A stretch of DNA of 28,926 nucleotides. Origin: JBEKCP01 sp050014815 (GTDB taxonomy: Bacteria > Planctomycetota > Planctomycetia > Pirellulales > Thermoguttaceae). Both the position numbers and the translations under genes were made by a program. Below are positions 15,873-24,037 of the stretch, piece by piece (the stretch's first letter is position 1; each line of letters begins with the position of its first letter). The notes beneath the pieces are model-generated. The model made no database searches and had not been told where the DNA came from. It saw only the letters and a list, made by a program, of their open reading frames with translations. The stretch is from the NCBI GenBank assembly GCA_050014815.1, contig JBEKCP010000011.1, positions 1 to 28,926 of the forward strand. Direction: 5' to 3'.

Positions 15873-15977
15873 AGAATAAAACGCCATAGGGTCCATCGCA
15901 TAACGTTCTTGAGCTTCTCGGCAGGGCCGCCTGGGTGTTCTTCCTACCGCTGTTCGAGAAAGGGCTTTCGCGTGGGA

Positions 15978-16868
15978 ATGAAGATTCGCAAGGCGGTGAT
16001 CACGGCGGCGGGGCCGAACCAGAACCGGCTCCCGCTGCAACGATTCGTCGACATCGATGGGACCGAAAAGACCGCGCTGGCGATCATCATCGAAGAGGTG
16101 GTCGCGGCCGGCGTGGAAGAGATCGCGGTGGTGATCCGTCACGGCGACCAGCCGGCCTACGCGGAAGCGGCCGGCGGCTACGCGCGGATGCTCAGCTTCG
16201 CCGAGCAGCCTGAGCCGCGCGGCTATGGCGACGCTCTCTATCGGGCGGCGGAGTTTGTCGACGGCCAGCCGTTCGTACACCTGGTGAGCGATCACCTCTA
16301 TCTCAGCGGCCAGTCGCGGCGATGTGCCCAGCAACTGGTCGAGGCGGCCCAGACGCAGGAATGCCCCGTCTCGGCCGTGCAGCCGACGCGGGAAAGCATG
16401 CTGCGGTACTACGGCGCGGTGGGCGGCCGGCGCGAGCCCGGCCGAACGGACCTCTACGTGATCGAGCGGGTGATGGAAAAGCCCACGCCCAGCGAGGCCG
16501 AGCAGCACCTGATTGTGCCGGGGCTTCGCGCCGGCTACTACCTCTGCCTGTTCGGCATGCACGTGCTCACGCCGGTGGTGATGGAGATCCTGGGCGAGTC
16601 GATCTCCGCTTCGCCGGACCCGGCGGCGCCGGGTGCCCCGGTCGGCAGCCGGAGCCAGCCCGTCATGCTCTCGCCCGCCCTGGAAGAACTGGCCCGGCGC
16701 GAGCGCTACCTGGCGATGGAACTCGACGGGACGCGCCACAACATCGGCGTGAAGTACGGAATGCTCCTGGCACAACTGGCCCTGGCCCTGGCCGGCAAGG
16801 ACCGCGACGAGATCCTCGCCCGGATGATCGAACTGCTGGCGAGGGGCAAGGAGAATGATGCATGCTGA
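15978..16868 (+). CDS. Divergent GalU-like sugar-1-phosphate nucleotidyltransferase
   Basis: A 296-residue protein with a Rossmann-like nucleotidyltransferase fold. The N-terminal signature reads KAVITAAGPNQNRLPLQRF where GalU/RmlA enzymes have a glycine-rich GxGTR loop with Lys; the loop glycines and Arg are displaced, so catalysis may be altered or lost. Other parts are family-like: FVHLVSDHLYL (the Asp-containing metal/nucleotide segment), RYYGAVGG, VIERVMEKPTPSEA (EKP motif) and GIKYG-like VKYGMLL near the end. Start is ATG 15978; GTG 15972 is possible. The last 14 bases overlap the start of the kinase-pyrophosphorylase gene (ATGATGCATGCTGA), so the two are translationally coupled and may form a complex. 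It may be a regulatory or pseudo-enzyme subunit, or use a different sugar. Confidence 0.82.
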   Translation: MKIRKAVITAAGPNQNRLPLQRFVDIDGTEKTALAIIIEEVVAAGVEEIAVVIRHGDQPAYAEAAGGYARMLSFAEQPEPRGYGDALYRAAEFVDGQPFVHLVSDHLYLSGQSRRCAQQLVEAAQTQECPVSAVQPTRESMLRYYGAVGGRREPGRTDLYVIERVMEKPTPSEAEQHLIVPGLRAGYYLCLFGMHVLTPVVMEILGESISASPDPAAPGAPVGSRSQPVMLSPALEELARRERYLAMELDGTRHNIGVKYGMLLAQLALALAGKDRDEILARMIELLARGKENDAC

Positions 16869-19800
16869 ATGGTCATCGTTCCCAAGGATTTCGCCGATGC
16901 CGGCCAGCCTGATCGGGATCATCACCGCCGCCGATGTGAATCTGCGAAACCGCTCGCTGGACGAGTTCTGCCGGGACGCCTCCGCTGACCAATTGCTCCG
17001 GGCATGCCGGGAGTTGGATGCCTTCCGCCGGAGCAGCGGGAACCTTTACGAGCGTGTTCGGGCGCTGTTCTTTCTGAGCACGATCTACCGCTATTACTTG
17101 CCGGACAAGCTGCCGGCGGCCGGTCGGGCCCTGGTGCCCTACCGCGGCTATACGCACCTCTTGGCCCGCCGATTTGAGGAAGCCCTTGACGACTTCCTCG
17201 CGGTCCAAGCGTGCGAAGGCCCGAGCGACGCGGTGGCTAGCGCCCTGGCCGCAGGTTATCACGCGCTGGGTTTTCAGACATTGGCCGACCAGGTGCGACG
17301 GAGCGTCCGCTCGGTCCGCGGCAACCAGTGGATGTTTCGCATGGGCCATCCCGGGGATCATCCGCTGGAGATTTGCAAGGCCCTGCTCGAACGCGCGGGC
17401 ACCGGCGGCCCCTTTCCAATTCTCTGCGAGCAGACGCCGGTGCGGATGGACCTGTCGCACAGTGCGTGGAGCGACATTTTCTTCCTGGGCATGGATTTTC
17501 CCGAAGGGGCACGGGTGCTGAACGTGTCGGTGGACCTGGGTGTGCGCGGTCGGGATACCGAGCCCAGAGCCCCCATCGAGGTCTACCTCCGCGTGATCGA
17601 CGAGCCAGTACTGCGGCTGGTGAGCATAGACCTGAAGTCGAAGGCCGACAGCACCCGGCTTGGCGAAGTGTTCGATTTTGCCAAGGATTACCTGGGCTTG
17701 CTCAAGGCCGCTGTGATTGCCGCGGGGATCGTGCCGCCCGGGCTGGAAGGTTCGGAAGAGCGCCTCGGCGGCGTGTTGAGCCGGCTGGTCGGCCCCGGCC
17801 TGGGCCTGGAGATCGTCAGCAAAGTGAACGACATCCCCAAGGGCTCGCGGCTGGCGGTCTCGACGAATCTGCTCTCGGCCATCATCACAGTGGCAATGCG
17901 GGCCACCGGACAAGTCCATTCGCTCACCGGCACGCTCCACGAATCGGAACGGCGGCTGGTGGCCGCCCGGGCAATCTTGGGTGAGTGGCTGGCCGGTTCG
18001 GGCGGCGGCTGGCAGGATTCGGGCGGCATTTGGCCGGGCATCAAGATGATCGAAGGCCGCGTCGCCGGTCCGGACGATCCCGAATTCGGCATCAGCCGCG
18101 GCCGCCTGCTGCCCGATCACCGTATATATGCCGAGGACGAAGTCAGCCCGGCGATGCGGCGGCAAATCCGCGAGAGCTTCATCCTCGTCCACGGCGGCAT
18201 GGCCCAGAACGTCGGGCCGATCCTCGAGATGGTCACCGAGAAATACCTCGTCCGCTCCGAGCCCGAGTGGTCGGGACGGCAGCGGGCCATCGCCTTGATG
18301 CGCTCGATCGAGTCGGCCCTCCGTGAAGGCAGCGTTCGCAAGCTCGCCGAGGCGACGACGATCAACTTCTGCGACCCCATCCAGACCATCATTCCCTGGG
18401 CGACCAACCAGTACACGGAAACGCTCATTGCGCGGACCAGGGGGCAATTCGGCGACGCATTCTGGGGCTTCCTGATGCTGGGCGGGATGTCGGGCGGCGG
18501 CATGGGCTTCATCTTCGATCCGCGCCACAGGCCCGAAGCCCAGGATTTCCTCCAAGAACTGATGAGCACGACGAAGCGCCGGCTCCAAAGCGCGCTGCCG
18601 TTTGCAATGGAGCCGGTGGTCTACGATTTTGCGATCAACGACCGCGGCACGGTGGCGACGCTCCTGGAAAGCGGCGAGGCATTCATGCCTCCCGGCTACT
18701 ACGCCATGGTTGCGCCACAGTGGCTCCGCCGGGACATCCGGTCGTTGCCGCCGACCGTGCGCACGGAAATCGGCCGGTTCGCCGTCGCCTGCCGCTCGCA
18801 TCCGCGGCTGGTCGGCGCCATGGACATGCTCTTTGCCTCGCTCTTTCCTCCGCCTGTAGGCGAAGAACTTGGGCAGGGCGGGCTCCACGGCCTGCTGACC
18901 GAGAACGGGTTCGACCCGGAACTTCACGAGCAGATCCGCTCGGACATGCGGGCCGGCCGGATCGGGTTGGCGCAGAACCGCCTGCCGGCCAGCACGGTGA
19001 TTGAAGACGTGCGCGATGGGGACGTGATCGACGTGACTTCCGGGCTCGGCCCGCACGGCGCCGTGTACCGCAGGCTGGGCGAGGCGGCGCTGGCCGACGG
19101 CCAGGTCGGCGTGCTCACGCTGGCCGCCGGGGCGGGCAGCCGCTGGACCCAGGGGGCTGGCGTTGTCAAGGCACTGCATCCCTTCTGGCGGTTCCACGGC
19201 CGCTACCGGAACTTCATCGAGATCCATCTGGCCAAGAGCCGGCGCGTGTCTGAGGCATTTGGGACGGCCGTACCGCACGTCGTCTCAACCAGCTACCTGA
19301 CGCACGCCCCCATCGAACAATCGCTCGGCGAGGCGGCCAACTACGGCTACGGCGGTTCGCTCTGGTTGTCGCGCGGTTGCTCGGTCGGCTTGCGGCTGGT
19401 GCCGATGCCCCGCGACCTGCGGTTTGCCTGGGAGGAAATGCCGCAACAGATCCTTGACGAGCAGGCCCAGAAGGTCCGCGAAAGCCTGCACGCTTCGCTC
19501 GTCGGCTGGGCGGAAAGCTGCGGCGGCGCGAGCGACTACACCGACAACCTGCCGCTTCAGTGCCTTCACCCGGTGGGCCACTGGTTCGAACTGCCCAACC
19601 TCATGCGCAACGGCACGCTCGCGAGGCTCTTGGCCGAGCGGCCCGAGATCCATTATCTCCTGCTTCACAACATCGACACGCTGGGGGCGGATCTCGATCC
19701 GGTTCTGTTGGGCCTGCACATCGCCGGCCGCTCGTGCCTGACGTTCGAAGTAATGACGCGGCGATTGGAGGACCGTGGCGGCGGGTTGGCCCGCGTCGGC

Positions 19801-20229
19801 GGCCAGCCGCGGCTGATCGAGGGCCTCGCCATGCCCCGCGAGGAAGACGAGTTCCGCCTGACCTACTACAACTCGATGACTACCTGGATCACGATCGATC
19901 GGCTTCTGGAGGTCTTTGGGCTTTCGCGCGGCGAGCTGGCCGACGAAGACCGCGTCAGCGACGCCATCCGGCGGCTGAGCCTGCGGATGCCGACCTACGT
20001 CACGCTCAAGGACGTAAAGAAGCGCTGGGGCCACGGCCAGGAGGACATTTTTCCCGTCGCCCAATTCGAGAAGCTTTGGGGTGACATGACCGCTCTGGCG
20101 GAAGTCGCCTGCCGCTATGTGGCGGTTCCCCGCCTGCGCGGCCAGCAACTCAAGGAGCAGGCCCAGCTTGACTGCTGGCTTCGTGACGGCTCGGCGGCCT
20201 ATATCGACGGCCTCTGCGCATGGGAGTAG
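16855..20229 (+). CDS. Fusion of fucokinase-type GHMP kinase and UDPGP-type sugar-1-phosphate pyrophosphorylase
   Basis: A 1124-residue protein. Residues about 15-190 are a helical domain I do not recognise. Residues about 195-630 resemble the kinase of the FKP/L-fucokinase group: RMDLSHSAWSD (197-207), DIPKGSRLAVST (ATP loop, Pro328 on), GGGWQD (383-388) and MLGGMSGGGMGF (about 541-552). The first two motifs are eroded: the usual GGWSDTPP and GSGLGTSS patterns are changed. From about 750 comes a UDPGP-family pyrophosphorylase: GVLTLAAGAGSRW (752 on), VVSTSYLTH, HPVGHWFELPNL and LLLHNIDTLGADLDPVLLG. A kinase-pyrophosphorylase fusion would turn a free sugar into sugar-1-phosphate and then an NDP-sugar. 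The order is opposite to Bacteroides FKP, and the pyrophosphorylase is of a different family. The substrate is unknown; nearby gmhA/gmhB suggest a heptose, but this is inference. Confidence 0.83.
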   Translation: MMHAEWSSFPRISPMPASLIGIITAADVNLRNRSLDEFCRDASADQLLRACRELDAFRRSSGNLYERVRALFFLSTIYRYYLPDKLPAAGRALVPYRGYTHLLARRFEEALDDFLAVQACEGPSDAVASALAAGYHALGFQTLADQVRRSVRSVRGNQWMFRMGHPGDHPLEICKALLERAGTGGPFPILCEQTPVRMDLSHSAWSDIFFLGMDFPEGARVLNVSVDLGVRGRDTEPRAPIEVYLRVIDEPVLRLVSIDLKSKADSTRLGEVFDFAKDYLGLLKAAVIAAGIVPPGLEGSEERLGGVLSRLVGPGLGLEIVSKVNDIPKGSRLAVSTNLLSAIITVAMRATGQVHSLTGTLHESERRLVAARAILGEWLAGSGGGWQDSGGIWPGIKMIEGRVAGPDDPEFGISRGRLLPDHRIYAEDEVSPAMRRQIRESFILVHGGMAQNVGPILEMVTEKYLVRSEPEWSGRQRAIALMRSIESALREGSVRKLAEATTINFCDPIQTIIPWATNQYTETLIARTRGQFGDAFWGFLMLGGMSGGGMGFIFDPRHRPEAQDFLQELMSTTKRRLQSALPFAMEPVVYDFAINDRGTVATLLESGEAFMPPGYYAMVAPQWLRRDIRSLPPTVRTEIGRFAVACRSHPRLVGAMDMLFASLFPPPVGEELGQGGLHGLLTENGFDPELHEQIRSDMRAGRIGLAQNRLPASTVIEDVRDGDVIDVTSGLGPHGAVYRRLGEAALADGQVGVLTLAAGAGSRWTQGAGVVKALHPFWRFHGRYRNFIEIHLAKSRRVSEAFGTAVPHVVSTSYLTHAPIEQSLGEAANYGYGGSLWLSRGCSVGLRLVPMPRDLRFAWEEMPQQILDEQAQKVRESLHASLVGWAESCGGASDYTDNLPLQCLHPVGHWFELPNLMRNGTLARLLAERPEIHYLLLHNIDTLGADLDPVLLGLHIAGRSCLTFEVMTRRLEDRGGGLARVGGQPRLIEGLAMPREEDEFRLTYYNSMTTWITIDRLLEVFGLSRGELADEDRVSDAIRRLSLRMPTYVTLKDVKKRWGHGQEDIFPVAQFEKLWGDMTALAEVACRYVAVPRLRGQQLKEQAQLDCWLRDGSAAYIDGLCAWE

Positions 20230-20264
20230 GCCTACCACGAGGTAGAAGAGCATCGAGGCTCGAC

Positions 20265-20858
20265 TCACTGCCCGCATGGCGCGCCCAGGATCCGTCCGAC
20301 GGCGTCGGTCAGGTCCGCGACATTGGGCCAGAGGGCGAGCATCTCGGGCGTGGCGAGTTGGATCTGCTCGGCGCCCCGTCCCGTGCGGACGAGGATCCCG
20401 CGCACCCCGGCGGCCGCGGCGGCCTCCAGATCCGTCCACGAATCGCCCACGAGCCAAGAGGCCGCCAGGTCCAGCCCCAGGTCGCGCTGGGCCTGATGGA
20501 TCAACCCGGGGGCCGGCTTGCGGCAGAGGCAGCCGTCCTCGGGCCGATGGGGGCAAATGTAACTGGCGTCGATCCGGCCGCCGCGGCGCTCGATCTCCGC
20601 GACGATCCGGCGGTGCAACGCCCAGGCCGTCGCCTGCTCCATGAGCCCCCGGCCGACCGAGGCCTGGTTGGTCACGATGACCACCGCCATGGGCGAATCG
20701 GCCAGACGGCGCATCGCTTCGAATGTGCTCTGGAAAAACTCGACCTCCGACCAATCCTTTACATAGTCGGGCCGGTTCTCGATGAGCACTCCGTCGCGAT
20801 CCAGGAAGACGGCCGCTCGCATCGCACCGCGAAAGACTTCCAGGTTTTGAGAGGCCAT
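20265..20858 (-). CDS. gmhB: D-glycero-D-manno-heptose 1,7-bisphosphate 7-phosphatase (HAD-IIIA), GmhB-like
   Basis: A 197-residue HAD-superfamily phosphatase. Motif I FLDRDGVLIENRPDY starts at about residue 18 with the nucleophile Asp and the acid/base Asp two residues on. Motif II is VIVTNQASVGRG. The GmhB zinc loop is clear: CPHRPEDGCLCRKP, with Cys, His and two further Cys ligands. Motif III/IV is LVGDSWTDLEAA. GmhB removes the 7-phosphate from heptose 1,7-bisphosphate. It converges on the kinase-pyrophosphorylase gene with a 35-base gap. Start is put at ATG 20858; ATG 20822 would give MRAAVFLDRDG, equally close to the family's usual N-terminus, and no strong Shine-Dalgarno site separates them. 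The upstream gap holds an inverted repeat. Cytoplasmic. Confidence 0.9.
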   Translation of the reverse strand: MASQNLEVFRGAMRAAVFLDRDGVLIENRPDYVKDWSEVEFFQSTFEAMRRLADSPMAVVIVTNQASVGRGLMEQATAWALHRRIVAEIERRGGRIDASYICPHRPEDGCLCRKPAPGLIHQAQRDLGLDLAASWLVGDSWTDLEAAAAAGVRGILVRTGRGAEQIQLATPEMLALWPNVADLTDAVGRILGAPCGQ

Positions 20859-20866
20859 CGGGGGCT

Positions 20867-20960
20867 CAGCCACGGATGGAACACGGATTATACACGGATG
20901 CCTCGGCAGACAAATCGAGCCTCGACCGCCCGCCTTCGATCTGTGTTCGATCCGTGGCTG
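20867..20960. repeat. Inverted repeat with CAGCCACGGAT arms
   Basis: CAGCCACGGATGGAACACGG (20867-20886) is matched at 18 of 20 positions by the complement of 20941-20960. CACGGAT occurs again inside at about 20893-20899. The block fills the gap between gmhB and the dehydrogenase gene and contains no gene. Confidence 0.8.
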
Positions 20961-20998
20961 AATCCGGAAGTTATTCTTCGCCCGGGCTTTGTCTCGGG

Positions 20999-22318
20999 TC
21001 AAGCCTTGACGATCTTCTCGCGTCCCTGGCGGACGCCCTTGGTCGCGTTGCGACTGTCCACCACCAACGCCGCGTGACGCACGATGAACTCGTAGTCGTA
21101 GGCCGAATGGTCGGTGGCGATCAACACGCAATCCTGGGCGGCCAGGTAATCGGGCACCAGCGGGCAACTGCTCATGTCCGGCAGGCGGTAATGCCGCGTC
21201 GCGGGCAATATCGGGATGTACGGATCGTTGTACGTCACCACGGCGCCCTTGGCCAAGAGCAACTCCATCAGCCGGAACGACGGGCTTTCCCGGGCATCAT
21301 CCACGTCCTTCTTGTAGGCCACCCCCAGCACGGCGACCCGGCTGCCCCGCAGCGGCTTGCCGTGGTCGTTCAGGGCCTCGACGACCCGGCCGACCACCCA
21401 CTCCGGCATGCCCGTGTTGATCTCGCCGGCCAACTCGATGAAGCGGGTGCTCAGCCCGCTGCACCGGGCAAGCCACGTCAGGTAGAAGGGGTCGATGGGA
21501 ATGCAGTGTCCGCCCAGTCCCGGGCCGGGATAAAAGGCCTGGAACCCGAACGGCTTGGTACGCGCCGCGTCGATCACCTCCCAGACGTCGATGCCCATCC
21601 GCGTGAACAGGATCTTCAATTCGTTGACCAACGCGATGTTGACCGCCCGGTAGGTGTTTTCGAGAATCTTGGCGGCCTCGGCGATCTCGCAGTTGGAGAC
21701 CGGCACGACCTCGGCCATCGCCTGGCCGTAGAGGAGTTGGGCCAGCCGTCCGCTGGCGGCGTCCATCCCGCCGACCACCTTGGGGATCCGCTCGGCCGAG
21801 TATTTCGGATTGCCCGGATCTTCCCGCTCCGGACTGAACGCCAGGTGGAAGTCGCGGCCGGGCGCCAGGCCGCTCTCCCGCAGGATCGGCAACACCACGT
21901 CTCGCGTCGTGCCGGGATAGGTCGTGCTCTCCAACACCACCAACTGACCCGGGCGGAGCGTGCGGGCGATCTGGCGGGAGGTGGCTTCGATGTACGTCAG
22001 GTCCGGATCGCGGCTCTCGTCCAGGGGGGTGGGGACGCAGATCAACAGGGCGTCGGGCTCACCCAGGCGGCCCATGTCGGCCGTGGGAACGAACCGGCCG
22101 GCGGCGACGCACTCGGCGATCCACTCGGCCGGGATGTGCCGGATGTAGCTCTTGCCGGCTAGGAGCTGGTCGATCTTGGCCTGGTCGAGGTCGAAGCCCA
22201 TCGTGCGGTATCCGGCGGCCATGAAGGCCCGGATCAGCGGCAGGCCGACGTAGCCCAGCCCAATGACGCCGACCGTAGCCGACTTATCGCGAATCGCCTG
22301 TTCGAGGGGTATGGTCAT
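20999..22318 (-). CDS. wbpA: UDP-sugar dehydrogenase, UDP-N-acetylglucosamine 6-dehydrogenase (WbpA)-like
   Basis: A 439-residue NAD-dependent nucleotide-sugar dehydrogenase. The N-terminal Rossmann motif is VGVIGLGYVGLPL (16-28). VPTPLDESRDPDLTYI and LESTTYPGTT are family segments; FSPEREDPGN and ILENTYRAVNIALVNEL follow, the latter holding the conserved Glu/Asn of the active site. The catalytic Cys lies in GPGLGGHCIPIDPFYLTW, whose HCIPIDPFYLTW form fits WbpA/TviB-type enzymes that make UDP-GlcNAc-uronate rather than UDP-glucose dehydrogenase. The C-terminal UDP-binding domain includes VLGVAYKKDVDDARESPS. The product feeds surface polysaccharide. The gene is on the same strand as gmhB, separated by a 140-base gap with a repeat. 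An extended -10 box lies at 22404-22412. The exact sugar is inferred. Confidence 0.88.
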   Translation of the reverse strand: MTIPLEQAIRDKSATVGVIGLGYVGLPLIRAFMAAGYRTMGFDLDQAKIDQLLAGKSYIRHIPAEWIAECVAAGRFVPTADMGRLGEPDALLICVPTPLDESRDPDLTYIEATSRQIARTLRPGQLVVLESTTYPGTTRDVVLPILRESGLAPGRDFHLAFSPEREDPGNPKYSAERIPKVVGGMDAASGRLAQLLYGQAMAEVVPVSNCEIAEAAKILENTYRAVNIALVNELKILFTRMGIDVWEVIDAARTKPFGFQAFYPGPGLGGHCIPIDPFYLTWLARCSGLSTRFIELAGEINTGMPEWVVGRVVEALNDHGKPLRGSRVAVLGVAYKKDVDDARESPSFRLMELLLAKGAVVTYNDPYIPILPATRHYRLPDMSSCPLVPDYLAAQDCVLIATDHSAYDYEFIVRHAALVVDSRNATKGVRQGREKIVKA

Positions 22319-22403
22319 AACTGAACCGCGTCAAAAGAGGAATGGGTGGCCAGGAGTTGGTCGCCCCCTCGCTGCGGGGGAATGTCTCCAAAGAACTCTG
22401 TCA

Positions 22404-22412
22404 ATTCTAGCA
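22404..22412 (-). promoter_or_regulatory. Extended -10 promoter TGCTAGAAT upstream of the dehydrogenase gene
   Basis: The minus strand reads TGCTAGAAT about 86 bases before ATG 22318. TAGAAT differs from TATAAT at one base and carries the TGN extension. The same form recurs at 25071-25079 and 25132-25140. Confidence 0.45.
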
Positions 22413-22436
22413 CACGGACGGGTTCTCCAGAAGCGA

Positions 22437-22910
22437 TCAGCCCCACCCTTCGGGCAGCCGGGACAGGTACTTCTGGAGCCGGGCCCTTGCGTTGGTGATG
22501 GTCATGGGCTCAGGCGCCGCGTCGCTCTCGTGCGCCCAGTAGTTACGAACGCGGCGCACGGCGTGGGCGCCGGCGCGGTCGGCAGCCGAGATTCTCCGCC
22601 CGTGCCGGCCGCCGATGCTATCGATCAGGACCGATGCCGCCTCTTCTCGCGTCGGGTCGTTGTGCCGCGCCCGGTCGTACGAGCGGAGCGCAGCCTCGAA
22701 GGCCGCGAAGAGGCGGACCAGGTACGTCCCTTCGAGGTTCCTGTCGGCCTCGCGAAGGCGCGCACGCTCCTCGTCACCCATCCGCTGCAGGAGATCTGGC
22801 GCCGCCGTACCGAGCGAGCCCTTCAGCCGGTCGACGGCGAGCCTCGCGGCCTTATACTCGCCCTCAACATTCTTGATATGCTCGTGCCAGTCAAAACGAA
22901 GGTTCGGCAT
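22437..22910 (-). CDS. Small helical protein with HEPN-type R-x4-H motif
   Basis: A 157-residue, largely helical protein. It contains Arg122-Asn-Tyr-Trp-Ala-His127 (RNYWAH), which matches the R-x4-6-H catalytic signature of HEPN ribonuclease domains, placed late in the chain as in HEPN toxins. The preceding helices are charged and amphipathic (EERARLREADRNLEGTYLVRLFAAFEAALRS in part). Start is ATG 22910; an upstream frame exists but runs antiparallel in style to the partner gene's end. It overlaps the preceding 140-residue gene by 20 bases, the tight coupling typical of toxin-antitoxin or two-part defence genes. RNase activity is inferred from the motif only; many HEPN-like proteins of unknown role exist. 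Confidence 0.72.
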   Translation of the reverse strand: MPNLRFDWHEHIKNVEGEYKAARLAVDRLKGSLGTAAPDLLQRMGDEERARLREADRNLEGTYLVRLFAAFEAALRSYDRARHNDPTREEAASVLIDSIGGRHGRRISAADRAGAHAVRRVRNYWAHESDAAPEPMTITNARARLQKYLSRLPEGWG

Positions 22911-23313
22911 GGTCGGCGATCGAGTCGAGGACCTGGTTAATCGTCTTTTCGGAAAGGGCCAGGGCTTGCGCCTCAACCACCGAGTGCGTCTCCCTTGGGT
23001 CGGGTGGAAAGGCGTAGTGGATCACCCACCCGCCGTCTTCAAAATAGAGGCTCGCTACATCGTCGTACGTCGGCATCAGGTACAGGTCGACGACCCCCTC
23101 GGCCCCCGGCACGTCGTACGCAACCGGGTCGAGGAGCACGCGGATCGGGCCCTTTTGGAGGAAGAGGGCCGGGATCTCAAAGACCTGACGCTCGCCGTCC
23201 CGCATCTTCTTCGGATACGGCTTGGTGACCCACTCGTGCGGCTCGACCCATTTTCGGACCTGCTCGATTAGCGCCTCCACCCGCTTCTGAAATTGGTCTC
23301 GCTGCTCGGACAT
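22891..23313 (-). CDS. Unknown protein coupled to the HEPN-like gene
   Basis: A 140-residue protein not recognised. It begins MSEQRDQFQKRVEALIEQVRKWV, a helix, then an alpha/beta body with several beta strands (ERQVFEIPALFLQ, GPIRVLLDPVAY, VVDLYLMPTY, VASLYFEDGGWVIHY) and a C-terminal helix. No catalytic motif or membrane segment is apparent. The frame is open up to GTG 23367, but a strong extended -10 box at 23373-23381 puts the transcript start near 23366, so ATG 23313, with a GGGGG stretch upstream, is the likely start. As the first gene of an overlapping pair with a HEPN-like protein, it is a candidate antitoxin or co-factor. This is inference. Confidence 0.7.
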   Translation of the reverse strand: MSEQRDQFQKRVEALIEQVRKWVEPHEWVTKPYPKKMRDGERQVFEIPALFLQKGPIRVLLDPVAYDVPGAEGVVDLYLMPTYDDVASLYFEDGGWVIHYAFPPDPRETHSVVEAQALALSEKTINQVLDSIADHAEPSF

Positions 23314-23372
23314 CGGCGTGCCCCCGGCGGTAGTTATCTCGTTCCCTGATTCGCTCCCAACGCCCACGATCG

Positions 23373-23381
23373 ATTATACCA
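23373..23381 (-). promoter_or_regulatory. Extended -10 promoter TGGTATAAT for the HEPN pair
   Basis: The minus strand reads TGGTATAAT: a perfect TATAAT box with TGN extension, 60 bases before ATG 23313. No strong -35 box is seen. The rest of 23382-23597 shows no gene. Confidence 0.6.
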
Positions 23382-23597
23382 AAACAAAGGCGCACAGCCA
23401 CCCCCCTCCCCATTGGATCGAGGTAAATGTAGCGGTCCAGGTCGGTGGCCTTGTCGCCGTTTCTACGGGCTTTGGAGTCCCATCCACCCCCAAACGCTCT
23501 CTACGGGGCAGCTTTCCGTTCTTTCGCAACGCCGGGGAAAGAAGTAAAATGCCCCACGCTGCTTGAAACGACCACAGCCCAGTGCCAAAGGCCGAAG

Positions 23598-23798
23598 ATG
23601 GACCACACTTACGAAGAAATCCGAAACGTTGTAATCGACATCCTTGCTGACGAAGATTGCCGCATCCAGCACGCAGGGATACTCGCTGCTCTGCCTGCAA
23701 AGTTCCCGAAATCCATCCAACATCAACTCGTAACACCCTTGGTCGCTAAGTGCCTCCCCGGTCACACGCACGGGAAACCCGAACTCATTGAGCCATAA
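23598..23798 (+). CDS. Small hypothetical protein
   Basis: A 66-residue frame starting MDHTYEEIRNVVIDILADED and ending HGKPELIEP. The composition is protein-like (balanced charges, an amphipathic helix at the start), but no family is recognised. A GCCGAAG stretch precedes the ATG with weak ribosome-binding character. It converges on, and overlaps by 14 bases, the truncated minus-strand gene at 23785-23955. It lies in a lower-GC accessory stretch, so it may be a remnant. A longer minus-strand frame across the same bases (23463-23873) reads less like a protein. Confidence 0.4.
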   Translation: MDHTYEEIRNVVIDILADEDCRIQHAGILAALPAKFPKSIQHQLVTPLVAKCLPGHTHGKPELIEP

Positions 23799-23955
23799 GG
23801 TTTTTCCAAAACTCCGCCTTGGTTGTCTTGGGTTTCTCGGGGCAACGATTCCGCTCAATTCGCTCCTTCGCACACGGATTGTCCCGATATGCTTCGACTA
23901 GTTCCTTGACCTTTGCGACATCGGATTTGGTGATTTGCCAAACTACTCGCATCAT
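23785..23955 (-). pseudogene. Truncated small gene, likely N-terminal remnant
   Basis: A 56-residue frame from ATG 23955 (second ATG 23952), reading MMRVVWQITKSDVAKVKELV and onward to EKPKTTKAEFWKNLMAQ and TGA. The sequence is clearly protein-like, with a regular helix and charge pattern, and AGGGA sits just before the start. It ends abruptly in what looks like the middle of a helix (AEFWKNLM), so I read it as the N-terminal part of a longer protein whose remainder has been lost. I cannot name the family with certainty. The neighbourhood contains other broken genes. Confidence 0.5.
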
Positions 23956-24037
23956 TGTTCCCTATCCCAGGCGTGGGGACACGATCCCTACTCCAAATCG
24001 CAGTGCCCCCTAATTGTTTTGGCATAGGTGCCCCGGA

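Noticed and set aside
16873..19278. Minus-strand open frame opposite the kinase-pyrophosphorylase fusion
   Set aside because: No recognisable domain, biased composition; the plus strand carries clear kinase and pyrophosphorylase motifs.
22364..22378. Hairpin CCCCC/GGGGG downstream of the HEPN-like gene as a terminator
   Set aside because: Only five base pairs and no T-tract; too weak to support.
23463..23873. Minus-strand 136-codon frame as a real gene
   Set aside because: It overlaps the clearly protein-like N-terminal frame at 23785-23955 and the plus-strand small frame, and its own sequence has no regular pattern.
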